Positions 40,506 through 49,833 are shown, numbered from the stretch's first letter. The stretch is DNA of 64,000 nucleotides from an uncultured Eubacteriales bacterium (GCA_900315265.1 OMYN01000008.1:1-64000); one strand, 5' to 3'. The notes: generated from the sequence alone by a model not told the origin. A program made the numbers and translations.

Positions 40506-41743
40506 CCGTCCAGAGTAGCGAAATAATCCTCGATGGTCTCCGGCCGGCGGATCTGGAGGACAGAACCATTCTCCCGCAGTAAAAGTTCCGATGACCACAG
40601 GCGGCCGTTATAGTTGTATCCCATAGAAAAACCATGGGCGCCGGTATCATGGATGACAAGATAGTCGCCAATGTCGATCTTGGGCAGTGGCCGGTCGACC
40701 GCAAATTTATCGTTGTTCTCGCATAGGGCGCCTGTCACGTCGTAGACGTGGTCTAAAGGCTCCTTTTCTTTACCCAGCACGGTGATGTGGTGGTAGGCTC
40801 CGTACATGGCCGGCCGCATCAGGTTGGAGGCGCAGGCGTCGACTCCGATATAGTCTTTATAAGTCTTTTTTTCATGCAGGACTTTGGTGACCAGATGCCC
40901 GTTGGGACCCAGCATGAAACGGCCGCATTCAGTATAAATGGAGACATTTCCCAGGCCGTTAGGCACCAGGATCTGATCATAGGCTCTATGGACGCCTTCT
41001 CCGATAACGGCAATGTCATTGGCCTTCTGATCGGGACGATAGGGGATGCCGACGCCTCCGGACAGGTTGATGAATGACATGCTGATACCGGTCAGCTGCT
41101 TGATCTTTACTACCAGCCTGAAAAGGATCCCGGCCAGTACCGGATAATACTCATTGGATACTGTGTTGCTGGCCAGAAAAGCATGGATGCCGAATTCCTC
41201 GGCCCCCATAGCTTTTAGACGCCGGTAGGCTTCAATGATCTGGTCTTCGGTCATACCGTACTTGGCATCGCCGGGATTATCCATGATAGCGTTGGAAATG
41301 GCAAATTTCCCGCCCGGGTTAAAGCGGCAGCTGATCCTTTTGGGAATGGTGCCGGTCACCCGCTTCAGATCGTCGATCAGGCTGATGTCATCAAGGTTGA
41401 TGGTAGCGCCTAACACATAAGCTTTCAGAAACTCCTGATCCGGTGTGTCGTTGGAAGAGAACATGATCTCGGTGCCGGTGATGCCGACCCGCTCCGACAT
41501 GATCAGTTCGGCCATGGAAGAGCAGTCGGTCCCGCAGCCTTCTTCGTGCAGGATGCGCAGAATGGTGGGATTTGGAGTTGCCTTGACGGCAAAGTATTCC
41601 TTAAAACCGGGATTCCAAGCGAAAGCCTTGCGAAAATCCCGAGCTGTTTTACGGATGCCCTTCTCGTCGTAAATATGAAAAGGAGTGGGGTAGGTCTGTA
41701 CGATTTTTTCGACTTGGTCTTTGGTAACGAAAGGTGTTTTCAT
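40484..41743 (-). CDS. lysA: Diaminopimelate decarboxylase
   Basis: A 419-residue fold III PLP decarboxylase. The PLP lysine is in EYFAVKATPNPTIL. SGGVGIPYRP is the phosphate loop, TECGRFMLGPNG replaces the usual EPGR segment, and ALCENNDKFAVDR holds the active-site Cys. HDTGAHGFSMGYNYNGR is near the C-terminus. It belongs to a LysA subgroup in which a decarboxylase for a related diamino acid cannot be fully excluded. It would make lysine from meso-diaminopimelate. No lysine riboswitch is seen upstream. Confidence 0.87.
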   Translation of the reverse strand: MKTPFVTKDQVEKIVQTYPTPFHIYDEKGIRKTARDFRKAFAWNPGFKEYFAVKATPNPTILRILHEEGCGTDCSSMAELIMSERVGITGTEIMFSSNDTPDQEFLKAYVLGATINLDDISLIDDLKRVTGTIPKRISCRFNPGGKFAISNAIMDNPGDAKYGMTEDQIIEAYRRLKAMGAEEFGIHAFLASNTVSNEYYPVLAGILFRLVVKIKQLTGISMSFINLSGGVGIPYRPDQKANDIAVIGEGVHRAYDQILVPNGLGNVSIYTECGRFMLGPNGHLVTKVLHEKKTYKDYIGVDACASNLMRPAMYGAYHHITVLGKEKEPLDHVYDVTGALCENNDKFAVDRPLPKIDIGDYLVIHDTGAHGFSMGYNYNGRLWSSELLLRENGSVLQIRRPETIEDYFATLDGYWDLNV

Positions 41744-41780
41744 AATTTCTTTCTCACAGCATTTCTTTTTTATCTTACTT

Positions 41781-41823
41781 AAAAACCGTCGGAGATTGCC
41801 GCTTTGCCGGGATCTCCGACGGT
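41781..41823 (-). terminator. Terminator of the BMP transporter operon
   Basis: On the minus strand: ACCGTCGGAGAT, 15-base loop, ATCTCCGACGGT, TTTTTAAG. lysA lies just beyond with no clear promoter, so it may depend on leakage. Confidence 0.85.
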
Positions 41824-41848
41824 CTTTGTGTATGGATCTTGTATTTCT

Positions 41849-42787
41849 TCAGCGTATGCCCTTGTCGTAGGGAATACCTTCAGCCTTAGGTGCTTTGGAG
41901 TTCTTGGAAGTAAACATCAGTACCAGCAGGGAGATGATGTAAGGCAGCATGTTATAAACGGTACCGGAAATGTGAAGGCTTGCCAGCCAGTCAAAACCGG
42001 TATAGACATTGGACAAGGCCCTGAAGAAACCGTACAGCAGGGCTGCCAGGGCGATCTTGATAGGATGCCAGTCGCCGAAGATCATAACGGCAAGAGCCAG
42101 GAAACCGAAGCCGGCTACACCGGTCTCGAACTTCCACTCGGAGACGCTGGCGGTGATATAGACGATACCGCCGATGCCGCCCAAAAGTCCGGAGATCAGG
42201 ACGCCCGACCAACGCATCTTGTACACGTCGATACCAACGGAAGCAGCTGCCTGAGGATGTTCGCCGCAGGCCCTGAGGCGAAGGCCGAAGCTTGTCTTAT
42301 AAAGAAGGACGTAGGCGGCGATCAGAGCGATCAGAGCGATCAGCATGAACCAGTTGAAATTGAAGGCGCCGATGGAAACAGTAAAGGCTTTTTTGGCATC
42401 GACATAGTTGATAGTAGCGGAAACGTTATCCGGGTCAGAAGCCATATTGATGGCCTTTACGATAACGGTGGCAGCTGCTGTTGCCAGAATGTTCATGGCC
42501 GTACCGATCAGGGTCTGGTCTGCCTTGAAGTTGATGCAGGCGACGGCCAGAAGCAGCGAATAGATGACGCCTGACAGACCGGCTGTCAAAGTAGTTACCA
42601 GAATGGTGACGGCGGCCGGAGCAGTGGAAAGAGCGTTCATAACCAAGGCTCCTCCCAGGGCGCCCATAACCATGATGCCTTCAAGCCCCAGGTTGATAAC
42701 ACCGGAATGCTCGGAGAAGCAGCCGCCCAAAGCGACCAGGATCAGCACCGATGCGAAAATCAAAGTATATTGGATCAGCAGGATCAT
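41849..42787 (-). CDS. Nucleoside ABC importer permease (BmpC/NupQ type)
   Basis: A 312-residue membrane protein of the RbsC/YufQ permease family, with about eight hydrophobic spans. GCFSEHSGVINLGLEGIMVMGA near the N-terminus and LRACGEHPQAAASVGIDVYKMRW are family signatures. It overlaps the next permease by four bases. Confidence 0.9.
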   Translation of the reverse strand: MILLIQYTLIFASVLILVALGGCFSEHSGVINLGLEGIMVMGALGGALVMNALSTAPAAVTILVTTLTAGLSGVIYSLLLAVACINFKADQTLIGTAMNILATAAATVIVKAINMASDPDNVSATINYVDAKKAFTVSIGAFNFNWFMLIALIALIAAYVLLYKTSFGLRLRACGEHPQAAASVGIDVYKMRWSGVLISGLLGGIGGIVYITASVSEWKFETGVAGFGFLALAVMIFGDWHPIKIALAALLYGFFRALSNVYTGFDWLASLHISGTVYNMLPYIISLLVLMFTSKNSKAPKAEGIPYDKGIR

Positions 42788-43944
42788 TTGTCAGCACCTC
42801 CTTTTTCCGGCTCTTTCTCTTCGTCTTTTTGTTTGAGCAGGGCTTTTTCACTGCGGGCAGCGCTGCGTTTTGCCATAACCTGCTTGAAGAAGAGAACGAA
42901 TCCGCACAGATAAATGATGATCGAAGAGATCAGGTCAGATATCTGGGAAGGATAAATAGCTTTATCCAGGTAAGAACCTCCGCTGGTGATGTGCTGAATA
43001 AAGTAGGAGGCAAAGATCGTGCCGATCGGGTTCAGGCCTCCCAGGAAGGTAGCGGCGATACCGTTGAAACCCATCTGCGGGACCGAAGACTGAGTTACCG
43101 ACCACTGCTCGAAACCGGTCAGATACAAAAGGGCAGCACCCATACCGGCCAGGACTCCTCCGATGACCAGGGTGACGATGATATTACGATTGCCGTTCAT
43201 GCCGGCATATTTGGCAGCGTCACGGTTGTAACCGGTCGCCTTCAGCTCGTAGCCGAAGGTCGTCTTTTCCAGGATCACCCAAACTAGGATGGCAATGATG
43301 ATGGAAAGCGGAACGGCAATGGTCACATAACGGTTATTGGTAAACAGGGAAGGAAGCCCTGCCGTGGGAAGCAAGGCACTGGGATTGACGGATTTGATCG
43401 TCTTCGTATAAGGACTTGTTTCTTCTTTGACGGTCTTCAGCAGGATATTGACCAGATAAAGGCCGATCCAATTGAGCATGATGCCGGAAATGACTTCGTT
43501 TACATTGAAGTAAGCCTTTAGGACACCTACGATCAGGCCCCAGATCGCTCCGGCCAGCATGGCCATCAAAAGGCACAGGTACCAGGGAAGGCCCAGACCC
43601 AGTGCTCCGTACAGGCAGGCGCCTGCCCCGACAACATACTGCCCGGCTGCCCCGATGTTGAACAGGCCGACCTTATAGCAGAAGTTGATGGACAGCGCGC
43701 ACATGAGAAGGGGAGCCGTCTTGACCAGTGTGTTGCCGAAGTATTTCAAAGCGGCCGGTCCCGAAGGATAGTTAAAGAAGTTTTTGATGATGGTCAGGAT
43801 CGCCTGAAAGGCTCCCTTGGAATCAATAAAAAGAAGAACGATAAATCCGATCAGAAGTCCCGCCAGGATGCAGATCAGAGAAGCGGCAACCGACCTAAGT
43901 CCGTTGACCAGTTTTTCATTTGAACCTTTACTTTTCCGGCTCAT
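42784..43944 (-). CDS. Nucleoside ABC importer permease (BmpB/NupP type)
   Basis: A 386-residue membrane protein of the YufP family with about nine spans. KTAPLLMCALSINFCYKVG, FNIGAAGQYVVGAGA and ELKATGYNRDAAKYAGMN are landmarks. The C-terminus is charged (SEKALLKQKDEEKEPEKGG). It forms the heteromeric channel with its neighbour and overlaps the ATPase gene by four bases. Confidence 0.9.
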   Translation of the reverse strand: MSRKSKGSNEKLVNGLRSVAASLICILAGLLIGFIVLLFIDSKGAFQAILTIIKNFFNYPSGPAALKYFGNTLVKTAPLLMCALSINFCYKVGLFNIGAAGQYVVGAGACLYGALGLGLPWYLCLLMAMLAGAIWGLIVGVLKAYFNVNEVISGIMLNWIGLYLVNILLKTVKEETSPYTKTIKSVNPSALLPTAGLPSLFTNNRYVTIAVPLSIIIAILVWVILEKTTFGYELKATGYNRDAAKYAGMNGNRNIIVTLVIGGVLAGMGAALLYLTGFEQWSVTQSSVPQMGFNGIAATFLGGLNPIGTIFASYFIQHITSGGSYLDKAIYPSQISDLISSIIIYLCGFVLFFKQVMAKRSAARSEKALLKQKDEEKEPEKGGADK

Positions 43945-45506
43945 GCCTTTACCTCCTGCCGGCGGGCACCGGCCATATAAAGACCCAATTCTTCCGGATC
44001 GGTCTTTTTCGGATCGAACTGGCCGACGATCTGACCTTCATACATGACCAGGATCCGGTCGGAAACGTTCATGACCTCTTCTAGTTCCAGTGAGACAAGC
44101 AGAACGGCGGTTCCTTTATCCCGCTCTGCGATCAGCTCTTTATGAATAAATTCTATGGCGCCGACGTCCAGACCGCGGGTAGGCTGTACAGCTACCAGTA
44201 ATTTATGATCTTTGTCCAATTCCCTTGCCAGGATGGCCTTCTGCTGGTTGCCGCCCGACATGGACCGGGTGATGGTGGCAGCACCCTGTCCGGAACGAAC
44301 GTCGAATTTGTCGATCAGCTGATTTGCATAACTGCGGATAGCAGCCCGGCGCAAAAATCCCCCTTTGGTGAATTCCTTCTGCCAGTAGCGCTCCAGCACC
44401 ATGTTGTAGTCCAGAGGATAATCCAGGACCAGACCGTGTTTCTGACGGTCTTCGGGGATATGGCTCAGGTATTGTGACCTCTGTCGGATCGAGGCGTGGG
44501 TGATATCCTGGCCGCACAGGGTGACTGTACCGGAAGAGACCGGTTCAAGACCCGTAAGGCCATAGACCAGTTCGGTCTGTCCGTTGCCGTCGATACCGGC
44601 AATGCAGACGATCTCGCCGGCCCGGACATGGAAAGAAACTCCTTTAACGGCATCGATCTTATGATGTCTGGACGGAACGGTCATATTCTCAACGGATAGG
44701 ACAGTATCACCGGGCGTTGCATCTTTTTTCTGGGCGACCAGCTGTACGTCGCGGCCGACCATCATGCGGGACAGTTCCTGCTCGTTGGTATCTTTTACAT
44801 TTACGGTACCGATGCATTTGCCCCGGCGCAGAACGGTGCAGCGGTCAGCGATCTCCATGATCTCGTTCAGTTTATGGGAAATGAAGAGGATGGATTTGCC
44901 TTCTTTAGCCAGGTTCTTCATGATCTGCATCAGTTCTTCGATTTCCTGAGGCGTCAGGACGGCGGTAGGCTCGTCGAAAATGAGGACGTCGTTATCCCGG
45001 TAAAGCATTTTCAGGATCTCGGTACGCTGCTGCATACCGACCGTGATATCCGAAATGACCGCGTCCGGATCGACTTTCAGACCGTACTGCTCGGAAAGAG
45101 CCAGCACCTTTTTGCGTGCCTCATCCTTCTGCAGGATCCCGTGACGGGTCGTTTCCACGCCCAGGATGATGTTTTCAAGGACAGTAAAGCACTGCACCAG
45201 TTTGAAATGCTGATGCACCATACCGATACCGAGATCGTTGGCATCGTTAGGGCTGTTAATGGATACTTTTCTGCCATTTCGGTAGATCTCGCCTTCTTCG
45301 GGCTGATACATACCGAACAGGACACTCATCAAAGTGGATTTTCCGGCGCCGTTTTCTCCAAGAAGGGCATGGATCTCGCCCTGCTTCAACTGGAGCGTAA
45401 CGTCATCGTTGGCGATAATACCGGGGAAACGTTTGGTAATATGGCGCATCTCGACCGCATACTGGCTTGCGGGGGAAGCGGCCTTGTCCGCTGCGTTGCT
45501 TCCCAT
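43941..45506 (-). CDS. Nucleoside ABC importer ATPase (duplicated ABC domains)
   Basis: A 521-residue protein with two ABC domains. The first has GENGAGKST and LIFDEPTAVLTP. Its signature reads TVGMQQR rather than LSGGQ, as in other YufO/RbsA-type proteins. The second has a degenerate Walker A (GIDGNGQTE) with MSGGNQQKAILARE and VAVQPTRGLDVGA. This is the sugar/nucleoside import type. A 206-base gap upstream holds a terminator and a possible weak minus-strand promoter (TATAAT near 45611-45616). Confidence 0.92.
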   Translation of the reverse strand: MGSNAADKAASPASQYAVEMRHITKRFPGIIANDDVTLQLKQGEIHALLGENGAGKSTLMSVLFGMYQPEEGEIYRNGRKVSINSPNDANDLGIGMVHQHFKLVQCFTVLENIILGVETTRHGILQKDEARKKVLALSEQYGLKVDPDAVISDITVGMQQRTEILKMLYRDNDVLIFDEPTAVLTPQEIEELMQIMKNLAKEGKSILFISHKLNEIMEIADRCTVLRRGKCIGTVNVKDTNEQELSRMMVGRDVQLVAQKKDATPGDTVLSVENMTVPSRHHKIDAVKGVSFHVRAGEIVCIAGIDGNGQTELVYGLTGLEPVSSGTVTLCGQDITHASIRQRSQYLSHIPEDRQKHGLVLDYPLDYNMVLERYWQKEFTKGGFLRRAAIRSYANQLIDKFDVRSGQGAATITRSMSGGNQQKAILARELDKDHKLLVAVQPTRGLDVGAIEFIHKELIAERDKGTAVLLVSLELEEVMNVSDRILVMYEGQIVGQFDPKKTDPEELGLYMAGARRQEVKA

Positions 45507-45658
45507 ATGTCATCGCCCCCTTTCTTCATTTTTCTTATAAAGGCGTTAAAGAGCCCGGCTGCCGGTAGAGCATGATCCGGAACGCAGGCCGAAATACTTT
45601 CTTTATTATATACTTTTATAAGGAGTTAGAAAATGCTTTGTTACAGAAAAAAGACATA

Positions 45659-45697
45659 AAAAAGAAGGCCGGCATCACAAATACCGGTCTTCTTTTT
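45659..45697 (-). terminator. Intra-operon terminator after the BMP gene
   Basis: On the minus strand: AAGAAG-A-CCGG, loop, CCGG-C-CTTCTT, TTTTTT. It separates the binding protein from ATPase and permeases and would give more binding protein than transporter. Confidence 0.82.
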
Positions 45698-45713
45698 CAG
45701 AAATTCATTTTGA

Positions 45714-46934
45714 TTATTTGAGGTTACCCTGGAAGTTAACAGTGACATTTTCGGCAGCAGGTTCATCTGCGGAAGTGTCGTTGCTGACGGTGATGGTACC
45801 GTCAAAGATCTTGCCGACCAGTGCTTCATAATCTTCTTTGGTGAAGGAATCCGTCCAAACGGTGGAATCCTCGGGAAGACCTACATAGTTCTCGGACATG
45901 TCGGTCCCGGAAACAAGACCCAGCGTCTGGACCTGTCCTTTGTAGTCATCCCACTTGCCGTCTTTAACAGCGGCCAGCAGGGTGTTAACCGTTGCAGCCA
46001 GACCCTTCATAGCGGAGGTGATGGTCATGCCGTCGCCGTAGGTTCCGTCGATGATGGCTTTCTGGTCAACATCGACACCGATGACCTTGCCATTGACCTT
46101 GGCAGCTGCTTCAGCAGCAGAAGAGTAGATACCGCCGCCGCAGGCAAATACGACTTCGGTACCGCCGTTATACCAGGTAGCCATGGCTGCAGTGATATCA
46201 TTGTCGCCGTAGAACTGGTTGCCGTAAGCGTAGTTGATCTCAACGCCGCTGACGGACAGGTCTTTGGCAGCAGCATCAGCACCTTGAACGAAGCCGTAGC
46301 CGTAGCGCTGTACAGCGGGAACAGCCATGCCGCCCAGGAAGCCGAGTTTGGTGTAACCGGAAGCCACTGCATAGTAGCCGGCCATATAACCGGGCAGCTC
46401 TTCCTGGTATACCGCGCAGTAAACATTGTCACGGGAATAGCCGTCTTCACCGGAAGACTTATCCAGATCATACTGCGAAACATCCAGTGCGATGAATTTT
46501 ACATCCGGATAGGTATCAGCAGTTTCGGTGATGGTCTCTGCAAAGGCGTAGCCGGGCATAACCACGACGTTATAGCCGTCGGAAACGGCTTTATCGACCA
46601 TCGCTACACGCTCGGGGGTAGAGTTGCCTTCGGGTTTGTAGTAGGTGAAATCAAAACCATTGGACTCTGCAAAAGCCTTGCAGGCTTCATAGGTGGTCTG
46701 GTTGAAGGACTGGTCAGTGATATCGCCGTAGTCTGTGATCATTGCGATCTTGATGTCGGAATCACCGGCAGCAGCGGACGTGGAAGATTCACCGGCAGCC
46801 GTTGAAGACTCAGCAGCGGTAGAAGTCTCAGCGGTAGAACTTTCAGTAGAACTCTCTTCCTTTGAAGAAGAGCAGCCTGCCAGGCTGAAGACAGCCAGTG
46901 CCAGAGCCAGAGTCAGAGCAAGAATTCTTTTCAT
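45714..46934 (-). CDS. BMP-family nucleoside-binding lipoprotein
   Basis: A 406-residue lipoprotein from ATG 46934, behind TAGGAGGGAAC; the upstream Met at 46979 has no ribosome site. Signal peptide and lipobox are MKRILALTLALALAVFSLAGC, with lipidation at the LAGC cysteine. A Ser/Thr/Glu linker follows (about residues 22-55). The binding domain has KIAMITDYGDITDQSFNQTTYEA, VVMPGYAFAETI and GFLGGMAVPAVQRYGYGFVQG, typical of PnrA/BmpA nucleoside receptors. Confidence 0.92.
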   Translation of the reverse strand: MKRILALTLALALAVFSLAGCSSSKEESSTESSTAETSTAAESSTAAGESSTSAAAGDSDIKIAMITDYGDITDQSFNQTTYEACKAFAESNGFDFTYYKPEGNSTPERVAMVDKAVSDGYNVVVMPGYAFAETITETADTYPDVKFIALDVSQYDLDKSSGEDGYSRDNVYCAVYQEELPGYMAGYYAVASGYTKLGFLGGMAVPAVQRYGYGFVQGADAAAKDLSVSGVEINYAYGNQFYGDNDITAAMATWYNGGTEVVFACGGGIYSSAAEAAAKVNGKVIGVDVDQKAIIDGTYGDGMTITSAMKGLAATVNTLLAAVKDGKWDDYKGQVQTLGLVSGTDMSENYVGLPEDSTVWTDSFTKEDYEALVGKIFDGTITVSNDTSADEPAAENVTVNFQGNLK

Positions 46935-46990
46935 GTTCCCTCCTAGAATAATGACAGAAAAGTATGCATTTTGTAACATGCATTGCTCTT

Positions 46991-47018
46991 ATTATAGCCT
47001 ATCTTTACGACTTGGCAA
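46991..47018 (-). promoter_or_regulatory. Sigma-A promoter for the BMP operon
   Basis: On the minus strand: TTGCCA (47013-47018), 16 bases, TATAAT (46991-46996). Two ATGCAT palindromes at 46964-46969 and 46978-46983 lie in the leader, 14 bases apart, and could be an operator. Confidence 0.7.
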
Positions 47019-47073
47019 GAACAAGAATTGCTATACAAACTAAGCAATTGTTTAAAACAGCCGTGGACTTTCT

Positions 47074-47083
47074 GTGATATAAT
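47074..47083 (+). promoter_or_regulatory. Extended -10 promoter for udk-tdk
   Basis: TGTGATATAAT contains the TGn-TATAAT extended -10 with no clear -35, 41 bases before udk. It is divergent from the BMP promoter. Confidence 0.55.
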
Positions 47084-47124
47084 GGCGGAAAATCAACTGA
47101 AACAGCGGCAAGGAGGATCCTTTC

Positions 47125-47754
47125 ATGGACGGTATTATGGTGATCGGCATCGCAGGCGGCACCGGAAGCGGCAAAACGACCATTACCAATAAGATCAAAC
47201 AGGCTTTCGGAAGTGATGTGACGGTCATCTATCACGATAATTACTACAAGGCTCATCACGACCTTTCTCTGGAAGAAAGGTCCAAGTTGAATTACGACCA
47301 TCCCGATGCTTATGATACGGATCTTCTGATCCGGGATCTTAGTGGCCTGAAAGCCGGTAAAACGGTCAATTCGCCCGTATATGATTTTACCATCCATGAC
47401 CGTACTCCCAACATCCTGGTCATCAAACCGGCCCGTGTGATCATTGTCGAAGGGATCCTGATTTTTGTCAATCCTGCGCTCCGGAGTTTGATGGACATCA
47501 AACTCTTTGTCGATACCGATGCCGATGTCCGTATCCTCCGCAGGATCCGCCGCGATGTAAAGGAAAGGGGAAGGTCGCTGGACAGCGTGATCGACCAGTA
47601 CATCACGACCGTAAAACCTATGCACGAGGCTTTTGTCGAGCCTTCCAAACGTTACGCGGATCTGATCATACCGGACGGAGGACAGAACGAAGTCGCCATG
47701 GAAATGGTACTGGGCAGAGTCAAGGCCCATCTGGAAACAAGCCCTGTAAAATAA
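47125..47754 (+). CDS. udk: Uridine kinase
   Basis: A 209-residue P-loop kinase: GIAGGTGSGKTTI, YHDNYYKAHHDLS, YDHPDAYDTDLL and the lid RRIRRDVKERGRS. It phosphorylates uridine and cytidine. It lies opposite a nucleoside importer and 16 bases before tdk. Confidence 0.96.
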   Translation: MDGIMVIGIAGGTGSGKTTITNKIKQAFGSDVTVIYHDNYYKAHHDLSLEERSKLNYDHPDAYDTDLLIRDLSGLKAGKTVNSPVYDFTIHDRTPNILVIKPARVIIVEGILIFVNPALRSLMDIKLFVDTDADVRILRRIRRDVKERGRSLDSVIDQYITTVKPMHEAFVEPSKRYADLIIPDGGQNEVAMEMVLGRVKAHLETSPVK

Positions 47755-47770
47755 GAGAGGAGCCGCTTAA

Positions 47771-48367
47771 ATGGCAAAATTATACTTCAAATACGGAGCG
47801 ATGGGTTCGTCCAAGTCTGCCCAGGCTCTGATCACCAAATTCAATTATGAAGAAAAGCATATGACCGTCTGGCTGATCAAGCCTTCCACCGATACCCGTG
47901 ACGGAGCGGATATGATCAAGAGCCGCATCGGTCTTTATGCTCACGCTCAGATCATTACGCCGGACCAGGATATCATCGCCGAATACCATAAGGCCGGAAG
48001 AGCAGACGTGATCATTTCCGATGAATGTCAGTTTTTTACCCCTCAGCAGGTCGATCAGCTGCGTCAGCTGGTGGATGAGGACAATATCCCGGTCCTGTGC
48101 TTCGGCCTCAGGACTGATTTCACCACGCATTTCTTCCCGGGGTCCATGCGGCTGATGGAACTGGCGGATTCGATCACCGAGATCAAAACCATCTGTTCCT
48201 GCGGCAACAAGGCTACGGTCAACGCCCGGCTGGACGAAAACGGAAATATCATCACGACCGGTGCTCAGGTCCTTTTGGGAGGCAATGATCGTTATGAAGC
48301 TATGTGCCATAAATGCTGGATGAAGAAGATCCGGGAGCAGAAAGCCAGGATGACTGAAACCAAATAA
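47771..48367 (+). CDS. tdk: Thymidine kinase, type II
   Basis: A 198-residue enzyme: P-loop GAMGSSKSAQ, IISDECQFFTPQQV with the catalytic Glu, and lasso/zinc cysteines CSCGNKATVNAR and CHKCW. It salvages thymidine imported by the neighbouring transporter. Confidence 0.96.
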   Translation: MAKLYFKYGAMGSSKSAQALITKFNYEEKHMTVWLIKPSTDTRDGADMIKSRIGLYAHAQIITPDQDIIAEYHKAGRADVIISDECQFFTPQQVDQLRQLVDEDNIPVLCFGLRTDFTTHFFPGSMRLMELADSITEIKTICSCGNKATVNARLDENGNIITTGAQVLLGGNDRYEAMCHKCWMKKIREQKARMTETK

Positions 48368-48370
48368 AAA

Positions 48371-48416
48371 ACCTCCCTGAACGGTCTCATTTGGTACCGT
48401 TTCGGGGAGGCGTTTT
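48371..48416. terminator. Terminator between convergent tdk and reductase genes
   Basis: CCTCCCTGAACGGT, loop, ACCGTTTCGGGGAGG, CGTTTTC, with an A-run upstream for the opposite strand. Confidence 0.8.
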
Positions 48417-48430
48417 CTATTCCGGAAATA

Positions 48431-49348
48431 TCAGGGCAGCATATTGCCGGCTGAAATGTAAAGCTCGTACCATTCTTTGCGAGTCAGGGCCAGATCGGAA
48501 CCGTCCGCTACGTCTTTCATGCGGGAGGGTTTGGTCGAACCGGCAATGACCTGAATGTTGGCCGGATGACGGGTGATCCAGGCAGTCGCTATAGCTGTGT
48601 TGGATACCTGGTACTTGGCAGCCAGTTCGTCCATCTTTTCGTTCAGCTTCTGATATTTGGGATCGCCGAAGATCAGCCCTTCGAAATAGCCGTACTGGAA
48701 GGGAGACCAGGCCTGGATAGTAATGCCGTTCAGGCGGGCATATTCCAGAAAACCGATGCTGCGTTCCGTGCTCTGATCGATGCGCATGTTGGAGGCAAGG
48801 CCGGAATCCACCAAAGGAGTATGGCCCAGACCGAACTGCAGCTGGTTGACGGCCAGCTTGAAGGGAACATAGGACTGCAGCAGTTCTACCTGAGCTGAGT
48901 TCTGGTTGGAAACACCGAACGCCCTTACTTTACCGCTGCGGTGAAGTTCGGTGAAAGCATCGGCCACATCCTCAGGCTCCATCAGAGAGTCGGGACGGTG
49001 AAGGAGCAGAACGTCAAGGTAGTCGGTGTTCAAGCGCTTCAGAGAAGCGTCGACACTTTCAAGGATGTGCTCTTTGGAAAAATCGAACCAGCCTCCGCGA
49101 ATGCCGCATTTGGTCTGAATGATCATCTGATCACGCAGAGAGGAGTGAAGGTCGACGGCCCGGCCGAATTTTTCTTCGCATTTGCCGCCGCCGTAGATGT
49201 CGGCATGGTCGAAATAGTTGATGCCCAGGTCCATATTAGTGCGGATCAAGGTTTCCAGATCCTTGTTATCCATATTGCTGATACGCATACAGCCCATGAC
49301 AATGTTGGAAGCATTGGGGCTGACGGTATCGATGGGAATATACTTCAT
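48431..49348 (-). CDS. Aldo/keto reductase
   Basis: A 305-residue TIM-barrel oxidoreductase. The catalytic tetrad fits Asp and Tyr in YFDHADIYGGG, Lys in IIQTKCGI and His in DVLLLHRPD. IAGSTKPSRMKD is the NADPH-binding end. It resembles the YdhF-type group. The substrate is unknown. AAGGAGGTTTAATC precedes ATG. Confidence 0.92.
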   Translation of the reverse strand: MKYIPIDTVSPNASNIVMGCMRISNMDNKDLETLIRTNMDLGINYFDHADIYGGGKCEEKFGRAVDLHSSLRDQMIIQTKCGIRGGWFDFSKEHILESVDASLKRLNTDYLDVLLLHRPDSLMEPEDVADAFTELHRSGKVRAFGVSNQNSAQVELLQSYVPFKLAVNQLQFGLGHTPLVDSGLASNMRIDQSTERSIGFLEYARLNGITIQAWSPFQYGYFEGLIFGDPKYQKLNEKMDELAAKYQVSNTAIATAWITRHPANIQVIAGSTKPSRMKDVADGSDLALTRKEWYELYISAGNMLP

Positions 49349-49377
49349 GATTAAACCTCCTTGCAGGGAATGGCTTT

Positions 49378-49405
49378 ATTATAATCAAAAATAAGGACAG
49401 AGCAA
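49378..49405 (-). promoter_or_regulatory. Sigma-A promoter for the aldo/keto reductase
   Basis: On the minus strand: TTGCTC (49400-49405), 16 bases, TATAAT (49378-49383). Confidence 0.65.
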
Positions 49406-49490
49406 GAAAAAAGGAGAGCATGATGTCATTCCTTTTGGAAGCGGAAGCTGAGAAAAGGGAAAACCATACAAAAAATTTTTGAATTTCCGG

Positions 49491-49519
49491 TTGACATCAT
49501 TCTTAACATTTGATATTAT
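49491..49519 (+). promoter_or_regulatory. Sigma-A promoter for the tRNA cluster
   Basis: TTGACA at 49491-49496, 17 bases, TATTAT at 49514-49519, about 50 bases before the first tRNA. Confidence 0.82.
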
Positions 49520-49568
49520 ACATATCGCTGACCGCGAAAGTGAGATGTAAGGCGAGCGGAAAGTATAT

Positions 49569-49640
49569 GGCCCTGTGGTCAAGCGGCTAAGACGCCGCCC
49601 TCTCACGGCGGAAACAAGAGTTCGATTCTCTTCGGGGTCA
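49569..49640 (+). tRNA. tRNA-Glu (CTC)
   Basis: 72 bases. Acceptor GGCCCTG pairs with CGGGGTC (with G-T pairs). The anticodon stem CCGCC/GGCGG holds loop CTCTCAC, anticodon CTC. TTCGATT is the T-loop. CCA is not encoded. Confidence 0.93.
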
Positions 49641-49645
49641 TTCAT

Positions 49646-49719
49646 GGGCCTTTAGCTCAGTTGGTTAGAGCTCCCGGCTCATAACCGGTTGGTCCCGGGT
49701 TCGAGTCCCTGAAGGCCCA
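49646..49719 (+). tRNA. tRNA-Ile2 (CAT, lysidine-modified)
   Basis: 74 bases. Acceptor GGGCCTT/AAGGCCC, anticodon loop CTCATAA with CAT. The body (TTTAGCTCAGTTGGTTAGAGC, GGCTCATAACC) closely follows my recollection of B. subtilis tRNA-Ile2 rather than elongator Met. It would read AUA after TilS converts C34 to lysidine. CCA is not encoded. Elongator Met is the alternative. Confidence 0.82.
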
Positions 49720-49754
49720 TCGTTTTCCTGTTTTTCAGGAACAAACAATTTTAT

Positions 49755-49828
49755 GGCGGAGTAGCTCAGTTGGCTAGAGCACGCGGTTCATACCCGCGGT
49801 GTCAAGAGTTCGAATCTCCTCTCCGCTA
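49755..49828 (+). tRNA. tRNA-Met (CAT), elongator
   Basis: 74 bases. Acceptor GGCGGAG/CTCCGCT, anticodon arm GCGGTTCATACCCGC with CAT, T-arm GAGTTCGAATCTC. GGTTCATACCCG is typical of elongator Met. CCA is not encoded. Confidence 0.9.
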
Positions 49829-49833
49829 CTTAT

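Noticed and set aside
41744-41848. Lysine riboswitch upstream of lysA
   Set aside because: Only about 100 bases separate lysA from the transporter operon, and they are filled by a terminator hairpin; no lysine-element features are present.
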